DNA from: Rhizobium pisi
Lineage (GTDB): Bacteria; Pseudomonadota; Alphaproteobacteria; Rhizobiales; Rhizobiaceae
Reading direction: 5' to 3'
DNA: 64,000 nucleotides
Assembly (NCBI RefSeq): GCF_003938655.1
Contig: NZ_RJJT01000008.1
Span: 124,001-188,000, forward strand
Position 1 is the stretch's first letter. Each line of letters begins with the position of its first letter. A program made the position numbers and the translations under genes. Below are positions 16,826-26,784 of this stretch, one piece after another. The notes under the pieces are model-generated. The model did not search any database, was not told where the DNA came from, and saw only the letters and a program-made list of their open reading frames with translations.

Positions 16826-18103
16826 ATGACCCGCATCACCGACCTTCGCGTCTTCGACCTTCGCTTCCCCACGTCGCAAAGCCTTGATGGCTCCGATGCG
16901 ATGAACCCCGATCCGGATTACTCCGCCGCCTACGTCATTCTCGATACGGACGCGCCTGATCTTGCCGGCCACGGCCTGACCTTCACCATTGGCCGTGGTA
17001 ACGATATCTGCTGCATGGCGATCGAGGCGATGCGCCACCTCGTCGTCGGCGCTGACCTTGCCGAGGTTCTCGCCCATCCCGGCAAGTTCTGGCGGCATCT
17101 GACGAGCGACAGCCAGTTGCGCTGGATCGGCCCGGAAAAGGGCGCCATTCACCTGGCGACCGGCGCGGTCGTCAACGCCGTCTGGGATCTGCTTGCCAAG
17201 CAGGCCGGCAAGCCCGTCTGGCGACTCGTCGCCGAGATGTCGCCGGAAGAGATCGCCGATATCGTCGATTACCGCTATCTCACCGACGTGCTGACGCGCG
17301 ATGAAGCGATCGAGATCCTGAAGCGGGCGGAGGCGGGCAAGGCGGAACGCATCGCCACCCTCGAAAAGGAGGGCTATGCCTGCTACACGACCTCGGCCGG
17401 CTGGCTGGGTTATGAAGACGAAAAGCTGCGGCGCCTCTGCCAGGAGGCGATCGACGCCGGCTTCAACCATATCAAGATGAAGGTCGGCCGCGATCTGGAG
17501 GATGACATCCGCCGCCTCAGGATCGCCCGCGAGGTGATCGGTCCCGACCGTTACCTGATGATCGACGCCAACCAAGTCTGGGATGTCGGCCAGGCGATCG
17601 ACTGGGTCAAGGCGCTTTCCCCAGCCAAGCCCTTCTTCATCGAGGAGCCGACAAGCCCCGATGACGTCGCCGGTCACCGCAAAATCCGCCAGGCGATCGC
17701 GCCGGTGAAGGTCGCGACGGGTGAAATGTGCCAGAACCGCATCATGTTCAAGCAGTTCATCGCCGAAGGCGCGATCGATATCGTGCAGATCGATTCCTGC
17801 CGCATGGGCGGGTTGAACGAGGTGCTCGCCGTACTGCTGATCGCCGCCAAATTCGACCGGCCGGTCTGGCCGCATGCCGGCGGCGTCGGCCTCTGCGAAT
17901 ATGTGCAACACCTGTCGATGATCGACTATATCGCGGTCTCGGGCACCAAGGACGGCCGCGTCATCGAGTATGTCGATCATCTGCACGAACACTTCCTCGA
18001 CCCCTGCCGGATCGAAAACGCAGCCTACATGCCGCCGACCCTGCCGGGCTTCTCCATCGAGATGAAACCGGCGTCGATCAGCAACTATACGTTTCGAGGC
18101 TAA
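16826..18103 (+). CDS. L-fuconate dehydratase (enolase superfamily)
   Basis: The 425-residue protein matches the Xanthomonas L-fuconate dehydratase almost position for position: catalytic KxK at K217/K219 (HIKMKVG), metal ligands D247, E273 and E300, and general base H350 (WPHAGGVGLCEYV). It dehydrates L-fuconate to 2-keto-3-deoxy-L-fuconate, acting between the lactonase and the SDR of this cluster. GGGAGGAAC stands before the ATG. All catalytic residues are present. Confidence 0.93.
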   Translation: MTRITDLRVFDLRFPTSQSLDGSDAMNPDPDYSAAYVILDTDAPDLAGHGLTFTIGRGNDICCMAIEAMRHLVVGADLAEVLAHPGKFWRHLTSDSQLRWIGPEKGAIHLATGAVVNAVWDLLAKQAGKPVWRLVAEMSPEEIADIVDYRYLTDVLTRDEAIEILKRAEAGKAERIATLEKEGYACYTTSAGWLGYEDEKLRRLCQEAIDAGFNHIKMKVGRDLEDDIRRLRIAREVIGPDRYLMIDANQVWDVGQAIDWVKALSPAKPFFIEEPTSPDDVAGHRKIRQAIAPVKVATGEMCQNRIMFKQFIAEGAIDIVQIDSCRMGGLNEVLAVLLIAAKFDRPVWPHAGGVGLCEYVQHLSMIDYIAVSGTKDGRVIEYVDHLHEHFLDPCRIENAAYMPPTLPGFSIEMKPASISNYTFRG

Positions 18104-18347
18104 GAAATCGTCATCTGAGCTGACGTATCCAATGCCGGTGGCATGATAATTTCTTGATTTTTACAGTCTTTCTCGCGGCCGGCGGGCTTCCAATCTGACG
18201 GGACTGCTCCAATTCACTTGGAGGCGGCGAAGCTTGCTTTTTAGGGCGCCGAGGAATATTTTTGAAACGTGAATGCGGAGGGGGTCCAGCACCAGCGGGC
18301 CAGCAAATTTTATTGAGCAGAAACAATAGAATGTTTGCGATCCAGCC

Positions 18348-20927
18348 ATGCCCAAGTTTCACGCCGTCAGGAGACTATACGCCTATCTGCTGATCGTCGC
18401 GGCAATATTGCTGTCGATCGGCACGGCTCATGCCGCCATGACTGAGGAGAGCGGACGCCGCGTAGCCCTCGTCATCGGCAATTCGGTCTACAAGACGCTG
18501 CCCTCGCTTCCCAATCCCGCCAATGATGTCGAAGAGGTCGCCAACACGCTGCGCTCGGCCGGATTCGACGTGACAATCGGCGTCAATGTCGACCGCATCG
18601 GCCTCGAAGATACCGTGCGCCGCTTCCTCCGTTCGACCAACAATGCCGAAGCCGGCCTCATTTATTACTCGGGCCATGGCATCCAGGTGGGCGGGCAGAA
18701 TTTCATCGTTCCGGTCGATGCGACGCTGGAGACGCCTTATGACGTCGAGACGCAGACCATGCCGCTCGACCTGATCCTGAACCATCTCAAGCAGAATTCG
18801 CGTGTGCAGTTGATCTTCCTCGACGCCTGTCGCAACAACCCCTTCAACGCGCAGAAATTCTGGATGGCGGAAAAGCTGGAACCGGTCGGCGCCACGCGAG
18901 GGCTTGCGCGCATCGACAGCGATCTCGGCAGCCTGATCGCCTTTTCCACGGAACCAGGCCAGGTGGCGCTCGACGGCAACGGGGCGCTGAGCCCCTATTC
19001 CGAATCCTTCATCAAGCGCGCCAGCGAACCCAACAAGGAAATCCGCCAGGTCTTGACCGATGTACGCCGCGATGTGATCGCCATGACCGACGGCAAGCAG
19101 GTTCCCTGGGAAAATTCTTCGCTGACGGACAGCTTCTATTTCATTCCGGCGCCGCCGCCGCCGAGCGTCGAGCCGATGCAGCAGGCGAGCGTGCCGGAGG
19201 GAGCCGTCGCCACGAAACTGACGATCGCGCCGCCGCATGACGAGACAGGCTCGGCTCTTGTCGTCACCCTTAATCAGCTTCCGCAAACCGGCAAGCTTAC
19301 CTTCGACGGCAAGCCGGTCGAGCAGGGCGCAAAACTTCCCGCCGCGGCGCTGACGGCGCTGACCTATGATTCCACAGGCGTTGCCGCCGGAACCATCGGT
19401 CTGATCGGCTATACAGTCAGCGATCCTTACGGCCAGGCGACGCAGGGTGTGGTCGCGATCACCGTCTCGGCCGATGCCGGCGCCAAGCTCGCCCAGCTCG
19501 AGCAGGAAAAGCAGGTGCGGCTCGCCGATGCCAGCGCCTATCTGAAGGAACTGCCGCGCGATATCGACGCAACGATCGGCGTCGGCCCCGTCAAGGCCGG
19601 TCTGCCGGTCGTTCCGGCGTCGGCCGCGGAAATGACCTTCAAGGTCGCGGCTCTTCCTGACAAGGGGACGCTACGCGCCGGAGACCGGGTGATCGGGCTA
19701 GGCCATGTGCTTGAGGCAGCCGATATTCCTGCCCTTTCCTACGAGCCGCAGATCGGCACCGAAAACCAGAGCTTCGCCGTGACGCTGCAGACCGCCAACG
19801 ATGACCTGGCGCCCGCCACCGTCACCTTCAAACCGGTGCTCGACGCCTGCGATACCGCAGCCGCAGCCCCCCTCGACCTGCAGGGCGTCACCGCGGGCAA
19901 ACTGCCGAACGAAATCGACCCGAACATTGCGTTGCCTGCGTGCGCGGATGCGATCAAGACCTATCCCGAGGTCGCACGCTTCATCTATCAGCTCGGCCGC
20001 GCCCAGCTTGCCAACCGCGACACCAAGACGGCCTTTGCGACGATCAAGAAGGCAATGGATGCCGGACATGTAAGGGCGATTTCGGAGATCTCTGCGCTCT
20101 ATCTCGTCGGAGCGTCTGTACCGGCGAACCTTGAAAAGTCTAGCGAGATTGCCGCCATGGGCGCGAAGAAGGGGGATCCCTATGCGCTCTATGCCTATGG
20201 GAAAAGCCTGTACTACGGCAGAGGAGCCAAAGCCGATACCCAAGAAGGCCTGAGGCTAATGCTTCAGGCAGCCGATTTGGGCCATACCTACGCAATGAAC
20301 GAACTTGGCTATATCTTCTTAAACGGCGTCAATGTCACACCCGACGTAGAACGTGGTGTTCGATTTTACGAGTCAGGTCTCAAGCGAGACGACATATATT
20401 CGATGAACAGCCTCGGGATGATTTATCGCGCAGGCAAAGGCGTTCCGCAGGATCTTGAGAAGGCCCTTGAGCTTTTTAAAAGGGCAGCAGAAGGCGGCCA
20501 GCCTTATGCTCCGCGAAATATCGGTCTTATGTATAGAGACGGCTTAGGAGTGCCTAAAGACGAGGCAACCTCTATTACGTGGTTGGAAATGGGCGCCGAG
20601 CGCGGTGATTATTGGAGTGCGTTCGAGCGGGCCAAGATGGCCAAAGGCGACGGTTCAGACGCAGAGAGCCTGGTCACCGCAGCTCATTATTTTGCCCTTG
20701 CGAGCGCGCTCAACAGACCTGGCACAGGCGACCCTAAGAAACAGTCGGACAAAGAGCTCGCCTCCTTAGCTGATTCTGCAAAGAAGAAGGCAGCAGAGGT
20801 TTTTTCGAGCGAACTGACGCCGCAAGAACTCAAGGCTATTCCGAAGACCAAATCGCTGAACGAGAGGCTGGCGCTTCTTGCGAAGGCGACGTGGGTGAAG
20901 CGAAATCCGAGATACGATCTCTTCTAA
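18348..20927 (+). CDS. Exported caspase-like (C14) protein with Sel1 repeats
   Basis: The 859-residue protein has a signal peptide (about 1-30, ending AHA), a caspase fold (about 37-265) with catalytic H110 (YYSGHG) and C161 (LDACRNNP), two cadherin/Ig-like segments (about 290-510), and at least four Sel1-type repeats (about 575-780). It should be an active arginine- or lysine-type orthocaspase in the periplasm or outside. It opens a locus with two more caspase-like proteins, a trypsin and a serpin. From about 20.1 kb the coding sequence turns visibly AT-richer, hinting that the Sel1 part was joined from another source. Confidence 0.88.
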   Translation: MPKFHAVRRLYAYLLIVAAILLSIGTAHAAMTEESGRRVALVIGNSVYKTLPSLPNPANDVEEVANTLRSAGFDVTIGVNVDRIGLEDTVRRFLRSTNNAEAGLIYYSGHGIQVGGQNFIVPVDATLETPYDVETQTMPLDLILNHLKQNSRVQLIFLDACRNNPFNAQKFWMAEKLEPVGATRGLARIDSDLGSLIAFSTEPGQVALDGNGALSPYSESFIKRASEPNKEIRQVLTDVRRDVIAMTDGKQVPWENSSLTDSFYFIPAPPPPSVEPMQQASVPEGAVATKLTIAPPHDETGSALVVTLNQLPQTGKLTFDGKPVEQGAKLPAAALTALTYDSTGVAAGTIGLIGYTVSDPYGQATQGVVAITVSADAGAKLAQLEQEKQVRLADASAYLKELPRDIDATIGVGPVKAGLPVVPASAAEMTFKVAALPDKGTLRAGDRVIGLGHVLEAADIPALSYEPQIGTENQSFAVTLQTANDDLAPATVTFKPVLDACDTAAAAPLDLQGVTAGKLPNEIDPNIALPACADAIKTYPEVARFIYQLGRAQLANRDTKTAFATIKKAMDAGHVRAISEISALYLVGASVPANLEKSSEIAAMGAKKGDPYALYAYGKSLYYGRGAKADTQEGLRLMLQAADLGHTYAMNELGYIFLNGVNVTPDVERGVRFYESGLKRDDIYSMNSLGMIYRAGKGVPQDLEKALELFKRAAEGGQPYAPRNIGLMYRDGLGVPKDEATSITWLEMGAERGDYWSAFERAKMAKGDGSDAESLVTAAHYFALASALNRPGTGDPKKQSDKELASLADSAKKKAAEVFSSELTPQELKAIPKTKSLNERLALLAKATWVKRNPRYDLF

Positions 20928-20951
20928 AGCGGCGATCTGGGGGCGCCCGAC

Positions 20952-21638
20952 ATGACCAGCAAACTCTTCATCCGTGTACTCCTGTGCTCGACCTTTATCG
21001 CTGGTTCGGGTGTAGTCCTGCAGGGCTGCATCTTTGACCCGGGAGCCAAGACGTTATTCGCCAATCAAGAGCCGCCTCGCAAGAAAACGCCAACTATTAA
21101 CAAGGTAGCAGCGAAGAGTAATGAGACGACATTCGCTCGTTCGGATAGAAGTTCGGGCTCAGGCAGCTCTTCAGGTATGGGTAGTAGTTCCAGCGGCAGC
21201 AGTTCTAGCAGTGGCAGTTCTAGTGGCGGGAGTTCCAGTGGCGACACAGGTGGCAGTGATCCCGGCGGCAGCGATCCCGGCGGCTGGAACTCAGATCGTC
21301 GTTTGAAGACGAATATTCGTCGTGTCGGCACTTCCCCTACCGGCATTCCGATTTATGCATTTCGCTACATATGGGGCGGACCACTCTTCGTCGGCACAAT
21401 GGCGCAGGATCTTCTGTTGATCAGACCTGACGCAGTAATTCAGGGCGCAACTGGATATTACAAAGTGGACTACGATATGCTCGATATCAAAATGATATCC
21501 ATACCGGAGGACCTCTCGCTAGCACCAGCGGCGGCAGCTGCTACGGTCGCTGCGCTCGCGGTCGATGCAGCAAAAATGCAACCTCTGATAAAATTTCCGG
21601 TTTCCGTACCACAAGATACTTTACAGCTGGCAATGTGA
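20952..21638 (+). CDS. Lipoprotein with Ser/Gly linker and peptidase S74 domain
   Basis: The 228-residue protein has a lipobox (LQGC, C26), a low-complexity Ser/Gly stretch (about 67-112) and a segment from S114 reading SDRRLKTNI, then IYAFRYIWGG and GTMAQDLL, the signature of the S74 intramolecular chaperone domain of phage tail spikes. In that family a Ser-Lys pair (here S114 and K119) cuts the chain just before the domain. Such domains also occur in bacterial surface proteins. The gene lies 24 bases after the caspase gene. AT-rich codon use suggests recent acquisition. Confidence 0.75.
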   Translation: MTSKLFIRVLLCSTFIAGSGVVLQGCIFDPGAKTLFANQEPPRKKTPTINKVAAKSNETTFARSDRSSGSGSSSGMGSSSSGSSSSSGSSSGGSSSGDTGGSDPGGSDPGGWNSDRRLKTNIRRVGTSPTGIPIYAFRYIWGGPLFVGTMAQDLLLIRPDAVIQGATGYYKVDYDMLDIKMISIPEDLSLAPAAAAATVAALAVDAAKMQPLIKFPVSVPQDTLQLAM

Positions 21639-21705
21639 TCGGGGACCATCACGTTCGATGTTCGCGACACATCGGTTGTGGTAGTAGTCCGTCTGTCCGT
21701 TCAGC

Positions 21706-23310
21706 TTATCCGTTGAGCCCCTTGAAACGCACCGGCTGGTAACCGCGCATCAGGAGGCTGCCGAGCGAATAGGTGTTGCGGCAGACGCGGCCCTTGCAGG
21801 CGTTCGGCGAGGCCTCCATCACCTCGACCTTGCGGTCGTCGGTGAAGCGCATGAACAGCAGGACGTGCGAGCCCGGCTTGTTCAATGCGTCGCCCGGCTG
21901 CATCGACCAGGGGTCGGAGAGGCGCTTGGCGATGCCGGGAATGGCGCGGGTCGATACATGCATCTTCAGGCCCCAGGCATCGCTGACAAACCCGGAGCAG
22001 TCGACGCCGAGGATATTGGATTGCGGCGCGCTCTTGGTACAGACGTTGCCGGCGGTCTGGCCTTTTTCCACGCCGCCGATGAAATCCTCCAGCGGCGTCT
22101 TGCAGCCCCAGCAATAGGGAACGCCCTTCACCGTCTGCCCCCGTTTGCCGATCAGGTAGATCGGACGACGCAGCCGGTTCATGTTGGCGCAACCAGGTCC
22201 GGGATCGTTGCCGTAGGCCGCCGGCGTCACCATCCAGTTCAGCGTCTCGAAGCCGATCGCCCGCTCGATGACGTCGCTGCGCGATTTCGGCACGATCGCG
22301 ACCTTCGGCGTCTTGCCGGGCTTGCCCATGTTCAACGGCTTGGCGGGCTTGGCGACGGCGAGTTTGCGGCCAGGCTCCCGACCGTCGAGTTTCAGCACTT
22401 GCGCCCGGCTCTCCTGCGAGCGGAGATAGAGCACGTCGCCGCGCGGACCGATCGCCACGAAGCGCCTCGAAAACACCGTGCCAGGGTCGATCGGCAGGTC
22501 GTAGACGCGATCCATCGTCCCGTTCGGCGTGAAGCGAACCACCAGCATGCCGGTACGATCCGGCTGGTCGGCGGGTACGAGCTCGACCAGCGCATAGGGC
22601 CTGCCCGTGGTGTCGATGTCGAGAAGCTCGACGGTGCCGATCCGCCCTTCCGAAGACAGTTGCAGAGAGAGGAAATTCTCCTCCGAGCTGCTGCGCCGCA
22701 GCAGGATTTCCGCCTTGTCGTTTGTCGCCGAGACTTCAGCAACGATATCGCCGAGCCCGCGGCTCGGCACGTACTGGACGACTGGCGGGCGAGCGTCGGG
22801 CCTGCTGGTGCTGCGGCCGATCTCGTCGATGATGCTGTTCAGCGGACCCGGCGGTACCGAGCCCATGGAGGCGAAGACAGAGCGGGTGTAATCGTCGGCA
22901 TCGCCGCCGTCGACGGCGCGTAGCGTCTGCGACCGGCCGTCGGCGTCGGTGGATCGCTCGAGCGGCACGACACCGTCCGACCAGAGATAGAGTTCGTTGT
23001 GAACGACGGCGAGGTCCTCCGGCGCGGCATTGTCAGGCAGCGGCAGAACCTCGGGATCAGCCTGCGAGCGTTCGGCGTCGACGGCAAGTACGCGGCCGTT
23101 GTTCTGGTCGAGGATGTAGATGGTGCCGTCGTCGCCGACGGTGATCGCCGCAGGCCCCGATGCCTCCACTTCCTCACTGGACGAGATGATGCCGACAGAG
23201 CGCGCGCCGTCGCCGCCGCGAAGCTCTATGATCGTCGTGTCTTTGGCGAGAACCGGCGAAGCGACCGCAAGTGTCGCGGCAAACAGAATATGCGACCCCA
23301 AACCACGCAT
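21706..23310 (-). CDS. Exported beta-propeller-like protein with NlpC/P60-type domain
   Basis: The 534-residue protein has a signal peptide (about 1-22). Residues about 25-330 form repeated strands of NHL/propeller character (ITVGDDGTIYILDQNNGRVLAV). The C-terminus (about 390-534) has an NlpC/P60-like pattern: GVPYCWG, the catalytic-type DCSGFVSDAWGL and GSHVLLFM. It may cut cell-wall peptides or act on another amide. It is convergent with the S74 lipoprotein. ATG 23310 starts the signal peptide; longer forms have no ribosome site. Confidence 0.7.
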   Translation of the reverse strand: MRGLGSHILFAATLAVASPVLAKDTTIIELRGGDGARSVGIISSSEEVEASGPAAITVGDDGTIYILDQNNGRVLAVDAERSQADPEVLPLPDNAAPEDLAVVHNELYLWSDGVVPLERSTDADGRSQTLRAVDGGDADDYTRSVFASMGSVPPGPLNSIIDEIGRSTSRPDARPPVVQYVPSRGLGDIVAEVSATNDKAEILLRRSSSEENFLSLQLSSEGRIGTVELLDIDTTGRPYALVELVPADQPDRTGMLVVRFTPNGTMDRVYDLPIDPGTVFSRRFVAIGPRGDVLYLRSQESRAQVLKLDGREPGRKLAVAKPAKPLNMGKPGKTPKVAIVPKSRSDVIERAIGFETLNWMVTPAAYGNDPGPGCANMNRLRRPIYLIGKRGQTVKGVPYCWGCKTPLEDFIGGVEKGQTAGNVCTKSAPQSNILGVDCSGFVSDAWGLKMHVSTRAIPGIAKRLSDPWSMQPGDALNKPGSHVLLFMRFTDDRKVEVMEASPNACKGRVCRNTYSLGSLLMRGYQPVRFKGLNG

Positions 23311-23461
23311 TGCCTCGACCCTCAAAGAGACCGTCAAGTCTTTAAAAATGGTAGGATAGATGCGCCTCGTCAGCAAGCTATTGCTTTCCAAACGATTTGG
23401 AGATCCGCGCGGTCAATAGTACAAGATCATCGTCTCGAAGCTTTGCGGGCAGGGAAAGCTT

Positions 23462-24052
23462 ATGCTGGAATGGAACGGTGATGAACTGGCGCTTGATATA
23501 AGCTTGCTGGAGCAGGTTCGCGCAGCGAGGATAAACTTCTCCGATCGCGTCTGCGCGGCCTCGGCCAGCGCGGACGAGAAGCATCTGGCGCAGTTGCGCT
23601 CCGAGCCGACCTATCTGATGGCCGAGTTCCTTTATTCGATGAAGGTCTTCGGCATCAGCACCGCCGAGGATATCGAACGCTTCGCCGATCTGCACAATGA
23701 CTACGTGGTGTCGCTCACCCGCGATCCCGCCAAGCTGCAGCGCCTCGGGCTTTCACAGGATCGCGCGCTCGCCTCGATGTTCACCGCCGACACCAAGCCG
23801 CGGCTGATCCAGAACTGGGCTGATAAATCAGGCGCGATCGACCAGTCCAACCTTGCCCGTTTCCTCGTCGCCGTCATGTCGAGCGAGACCTGCCGCAAGA
23901 CGCTGATCGATTTCGAGATGGCGGGCTTCATGCAGCGCACGCGCTCGCCCTATGGCACGATGGTCGTCTGGTCGACCGGCAAGATCGAGGAAATCTTCGG
24001 CGAAATGCTGCGCAATCTCCGCCTCAGCCTGCAGGAATTGAAGATCCTCTAA
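23462..24052 (+). CDS. Uncharacterised 196-residue protein, possible winged-helix regulator
   Basis: A soluble, largely helical protein. The last 60 residues (FLVAVMSSETCRKTLIDFEM, AGFMQRTRSPYGTMVVWSTG) have the helix-then-wing shape seen in MarR-like regulators, which suggests DNA binding. It is divergent from the NlpC-like gene across only about 150 bases and starts the rightward set that leads to the OmpA and caspase genes, so it may be their regulator. The family is not recognised with confidence. Confidence 0.5.
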   Translation: MLEWNGDELALDISLLEQVRAARINFSDRVCAASASADEKHLAQLRSEPTYLMAEFLYSMKVFGISTAEDIERFADLHNDYVVSLTRDPAKLQRLGLSQDRALASMFTADTKPRLIQNWADKSGAIDQSNLARFLVAVMSSETCRKTLIDFEMAGFMQRTRSPYGTMVVWSTGKIEEIFGEMLRNLRLSLQELKIL

Positions 24053-24121
24053 TGCATGTCGCCCGGAAGTGTGCAGCGGTTCGGGGTCAACGACATGCAT
24101 AAAACAAAGAGCTGAAGCGCC
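24052..24121. repeat. Rhizobial intergenic repeat with 10-bp terminal palindrome
   Basis: ATGCATGTCG (24052-24061) and CGACATGCAT (24091-24100) are perfect inverted arms around a GC-rich centre (CCCGGAAGTGTGCAGCGG), followed by AAAACAAAGAGCTGAAGCGC. I recognise this as a common dispersed element in Rhizobium genomes. It directly abuts the stop of the preceding gene and may act as its terminator or mRNA-stabilising hairpin. Confidence 0.6.
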
Positions 24122-24244
24122 GCTGCCAGTCGATTTCAACCCTCCCAATCGATTGGCGCCGATCGCCGTTGCCTTCCTTCCGGCCCCTCCCTATTGTCGG
24201 GGCGCTTGTCGCGCAATGGCGCCAATAGGACGGACTTGACGACG

Positions 24245-24622
24245 ATGACGAAATCCTGGCTCACAACCCGGTCTATCGGCCTTCTGCTGGCGCTGCAGTT
24301 CGCTCAACCCGGCTATGCCGGTCCGGCTGAGGATGCGCTGGCTGCGCGAAACCCGTCGTTGGCGGCGCTGCGCCAACACGATGAAAAGGCTTTTGCTGCC
24401 GCCGCCGCGATCATCGTCGAACACGAACACGCCAAGGGCCTGACACCAGGCGAGGGCAAGCTGCCCGAGACGACTTCGCCCGGCCGCGACATGGGCTCGG
24501 CGCCCGGCAAGGAATTCACAGTCGACAATCCGGATATTCTCTGGCTCTACAATTCCTCGCCCGAAGGAATGAGCGACCTGATCTCGATTTTGAAATCAGC
24601 CGGGCAGAAACCCAAGAACTGA
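24245..24622 (+). CDS. Small exported protein of unknown function
   Basis: The 125-residue protein has a clear signal peptide (MTKSWLTTRSIGLLLALQ, cleavage near GYAG) and a mature part rich in Ala and charged residues with NPDILWLYNSSPEG near the end. No known domain is recognised. ATG 24245 begins the signal peptide. The location inside the caspase/OmpA locus suggests a periplasmic partner. Confidence 0.55.
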   Translation: MTKSWLTTRSIGLLLALQFAQPGYAGPAEDALAARNPSLAALRQHDEKAFAAAAAIIVEHEHAKGLTPGEGKLPETTSPGRDMGSAPGKEFTVDNPDILWLYNSSPEGMSDLISILKSAGQKPKN

Positions 24623-24836
24623 CAGCATCCTCTGCGCAGTCGAACGGACTATATCAGCCGGTGGATATTGCCGAGTCTGAGTCTTGCTCACGTCTTTGCC
24701 TAGGCGGTTTCTTCGTGGCTCCAAATAATTTGTAACCCTCCCTCCGGCAAGACAGGCGCCGCCATCCCAATTTCGCCGGTCAGTGCTATTCTCATCTTCA
24801 AGACAGTGTGAGATTGTTCGAAGAGGAGGTTTTCCA

Positions 24837-26762
24837 ATGCCAAACCGCAAAGCCATCCTAGCCGCAGCCACATTCCTTTCGCTTTTCCCGATGGCTCCCG
24901 CCGTCGAGGCGCAGAACGAACGCACACTGACCGAAGCGCCGGCGCAGACCGGACCCGTGAGCATCACCTTCGATCGCGCGGAGGCCAAATACGCCATCGG
25001 CGAAGTCGTCGGTCTCTTCATCCAATCGACCGAGAACGCCTATGTCACGGTCCTGAACGTCTCGCCGAACGGCTCCGTGGTGAAGCTCTTCCCGAACAAG
25101 TACCAGACCGATGCCCTTGTTGCCGCCGGCAAGCGCGTGCAGGTGCCGGATCCGGCGAGCGGCGCCAGGCTGCAGGTCTCCGGCCCGGTCGGCCAAGAGC
25201 AGATCAAGATCTTCTACTCCTCCAAGCCGCTGACCATCTTCGCCGATCTCGGCGGCAGCGGCAGCGGCATGTTCCGCTCGATCGACGGCGGCATGGACGC
25301 CGTTTCCCGCAGCCTTGAAGAAGCACGCAGCCTCGGCACCAAGATCAGCAGCAAGACTGTGATGCTGACGACAGTCGACAGCCCGGCGGCCCTGCCACCC
25401 TCCGCCGTCCCGCCCGTCGCTGCCGCCCCCGCGGCAAAACCCGCACCGGTCGAACAGGCTGCAAAGCCGCCCGTTGCGTCCGCTCCGAAGCCGAAGCCTG
25501 TCGTGAAACAGGAGGTCGCCAAGAAGCCGGAACCGGTGATCGAAAAGCCGAAGAAGCCCGCTCCGAAGCCCGTCGAGCAGGCGACGTCGCAGCCGCCGAA
25601 GAAATACAAGATCGTCACAAATCTGGCGCCCGGCCAGGAGCTTGCCGCCGATGAGCTGGAGCTGATCGGCCCTGCCACCGGCACTTCGTCCAACCGGCCC
25701 ACGCAGTCGTCCCAGTCCTATCAGGCGTCCCGGCCGAAGATGCCGAAACTGCCGATGCCGCAGCTCAAGATGCCGCAATTCAAGCTCCCCGGCGGTTTCA
25801 GCATCAAGATGCCGCAGCTAAACCTCGGCCGTTCGGCCGAATCTGACCAAGCCGGCGAGGAGATCGAGACGGCCAATGCCGATACGCCTGCTTGCAACGC
25901 ACTTCTCGACAAGCTGAACACTGCCGTTGCCGCCAAAGATATCGCTACCGCCGCAACGGAAGCCGATGCGATCGCCGTCAGCGCCGATTGCGGCCAGTTC
26001 CAGGTGAATGCCCAGCGTCGCGTCGCCGCGCTCAGGCTTTCCGCCGCCCAGGAAATGATGGCCGATAACAAGCCGGTCGCCGATTACGAGCCGCTGCTTG
26101 TCGCCGCCGACAGCCCGCAGGTGCTCTGGCAGGCATCGGCCACGCTCGGCGAGATCTATTTCTCCGCCCGCCGCTTCGCCGATGCCGCCGCCGACTATCA
26201 GCAGGCAATCGAGATCATCAAGAACGAAACCCGCACGCCGAAAGCGCCGCCGGCCGACACCATTTCCGATCTCATCCAGCGCGCCGCCCAGGCCCGCATC
26301 CTTGCCGCCAACCCCACGAGCGACAATCCACAAGGCAGCTTCGTGCCGGCCGAGAAGGATCACCGCAGCGGCGTGCTCGGCGGCATCTATTCCGAAAATG
26401 TGCGCGGCATCGTGCCGGTCTCCATCCCGGTTCCGATCACCTTCGACTTCGACAAGTCGAGCTTCACCTCGATCGGCACCGAGGCCGCCCAGGAATTGCT
26501 GGAGGCGCTGAAGGAGCAGAAGCCCGGCCGTGTCATCCTGATCGGCCACACCGACCGGCGTGGGGCTGACGACTATAACCAGAAGCTTTCCGAGCGCCGC
26601 GCCCAGGCCGTCGCCGATTTCCTGAAAAGCCACGGCATCGACGCCACGATCGACGCCGAAGGCCGCGGAGCTTCCGAGCCGGTGGAGGTCACCGCAACCG
26701 CAAACCTCACCGAAGACGATATCGACGCGCTGAACCGCCGCGTCGAATGGCGGCGCGAATAG
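24837..26762 (+). CDS. DUF4384-OmpA fusion envelope protein
   Basis: The 641-residue protein has a signal peptide (about 1-25), a DUF4384 domain (about 38-135; TENAYVTVLNVSPNGSVVKLFPN), a Pro/Lys/Ala-rich linker (about 180-330), an alpha-helical repeat segment (about 360-490) and a C-terminal OmpA peptidoglycan-binding domain (VPITFDFDKSSF then ILIGHTDRRG..YNQKLSERRAQAV). GAGGAGG precedes ATG 24837. It probably anchors the protease system to the cell wall: the next two genes encode caspase-fold proteins with the same DUF4384 type of domain, and 22 bases separate it from the next. Confidence 0.85.
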   Translation: MPNRKAILAAATFLSLFPMAPAVEAQNERTLTEAPAQTGPVSITFDRAEAKYAIGEVVGLFIQSTENAYVTVLNVSPNGSVVKLFPNKYQTDALVAAGKRVQVPDPASGARLQVSGPVGQEQIKIFYSSKPLTIFADLGGSGSGMFRSIDGGMDAVSRSLEEARSLGTKISSKTVMLTTVDSPAALPPSAVPPVAAAPAAKPAPVEQAAKPPVASAPKPKPVVKQEVAKKPEPVIEKPKKPAPKPVEQATSQPPKKYKIVTNLAPGQELAADELELIGPATGTSSNRPTQSSQSYQASRPKMPKLPMPQLKMPQFKLPGGFSIKMPQLNLGRSAESDQAGEEIETANADTPACNALLDKLNTAVAAKDIATAATEADAIAVSADCGQFQVNAQRRVAALRLSAAQEMMADNKPVADYEPLLVAADSPQVLWQASATLGEIYFSARRFADAAADYQQAIEIIKNETRTPKAPPADTISDLIQRAAQARILAANPTSDNPQGSFVPAEKDHRSGVLGGIYSENVRGIVPVSIPVPITFDFDKSSFTSIGTEAAQELLEALKEQKPGRVILIGHTDRRGADDYNQKLSERRAQAVADFLKSHGIDATIDAEGRGASEPVEVTATANLTEDDIDALNRRVEWRRE

Positions 26763-26784
26763 CTGGGCGAGGGGAGGTTTGGCC

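Noticed and set aside
20952..21638. Prophage tail-fibre remnant
   Set aside because: The S74 signature recalls phage tail spikes, but there is a lipobox, no other phage gene nearby, and the gene follows the caspase gene closely.
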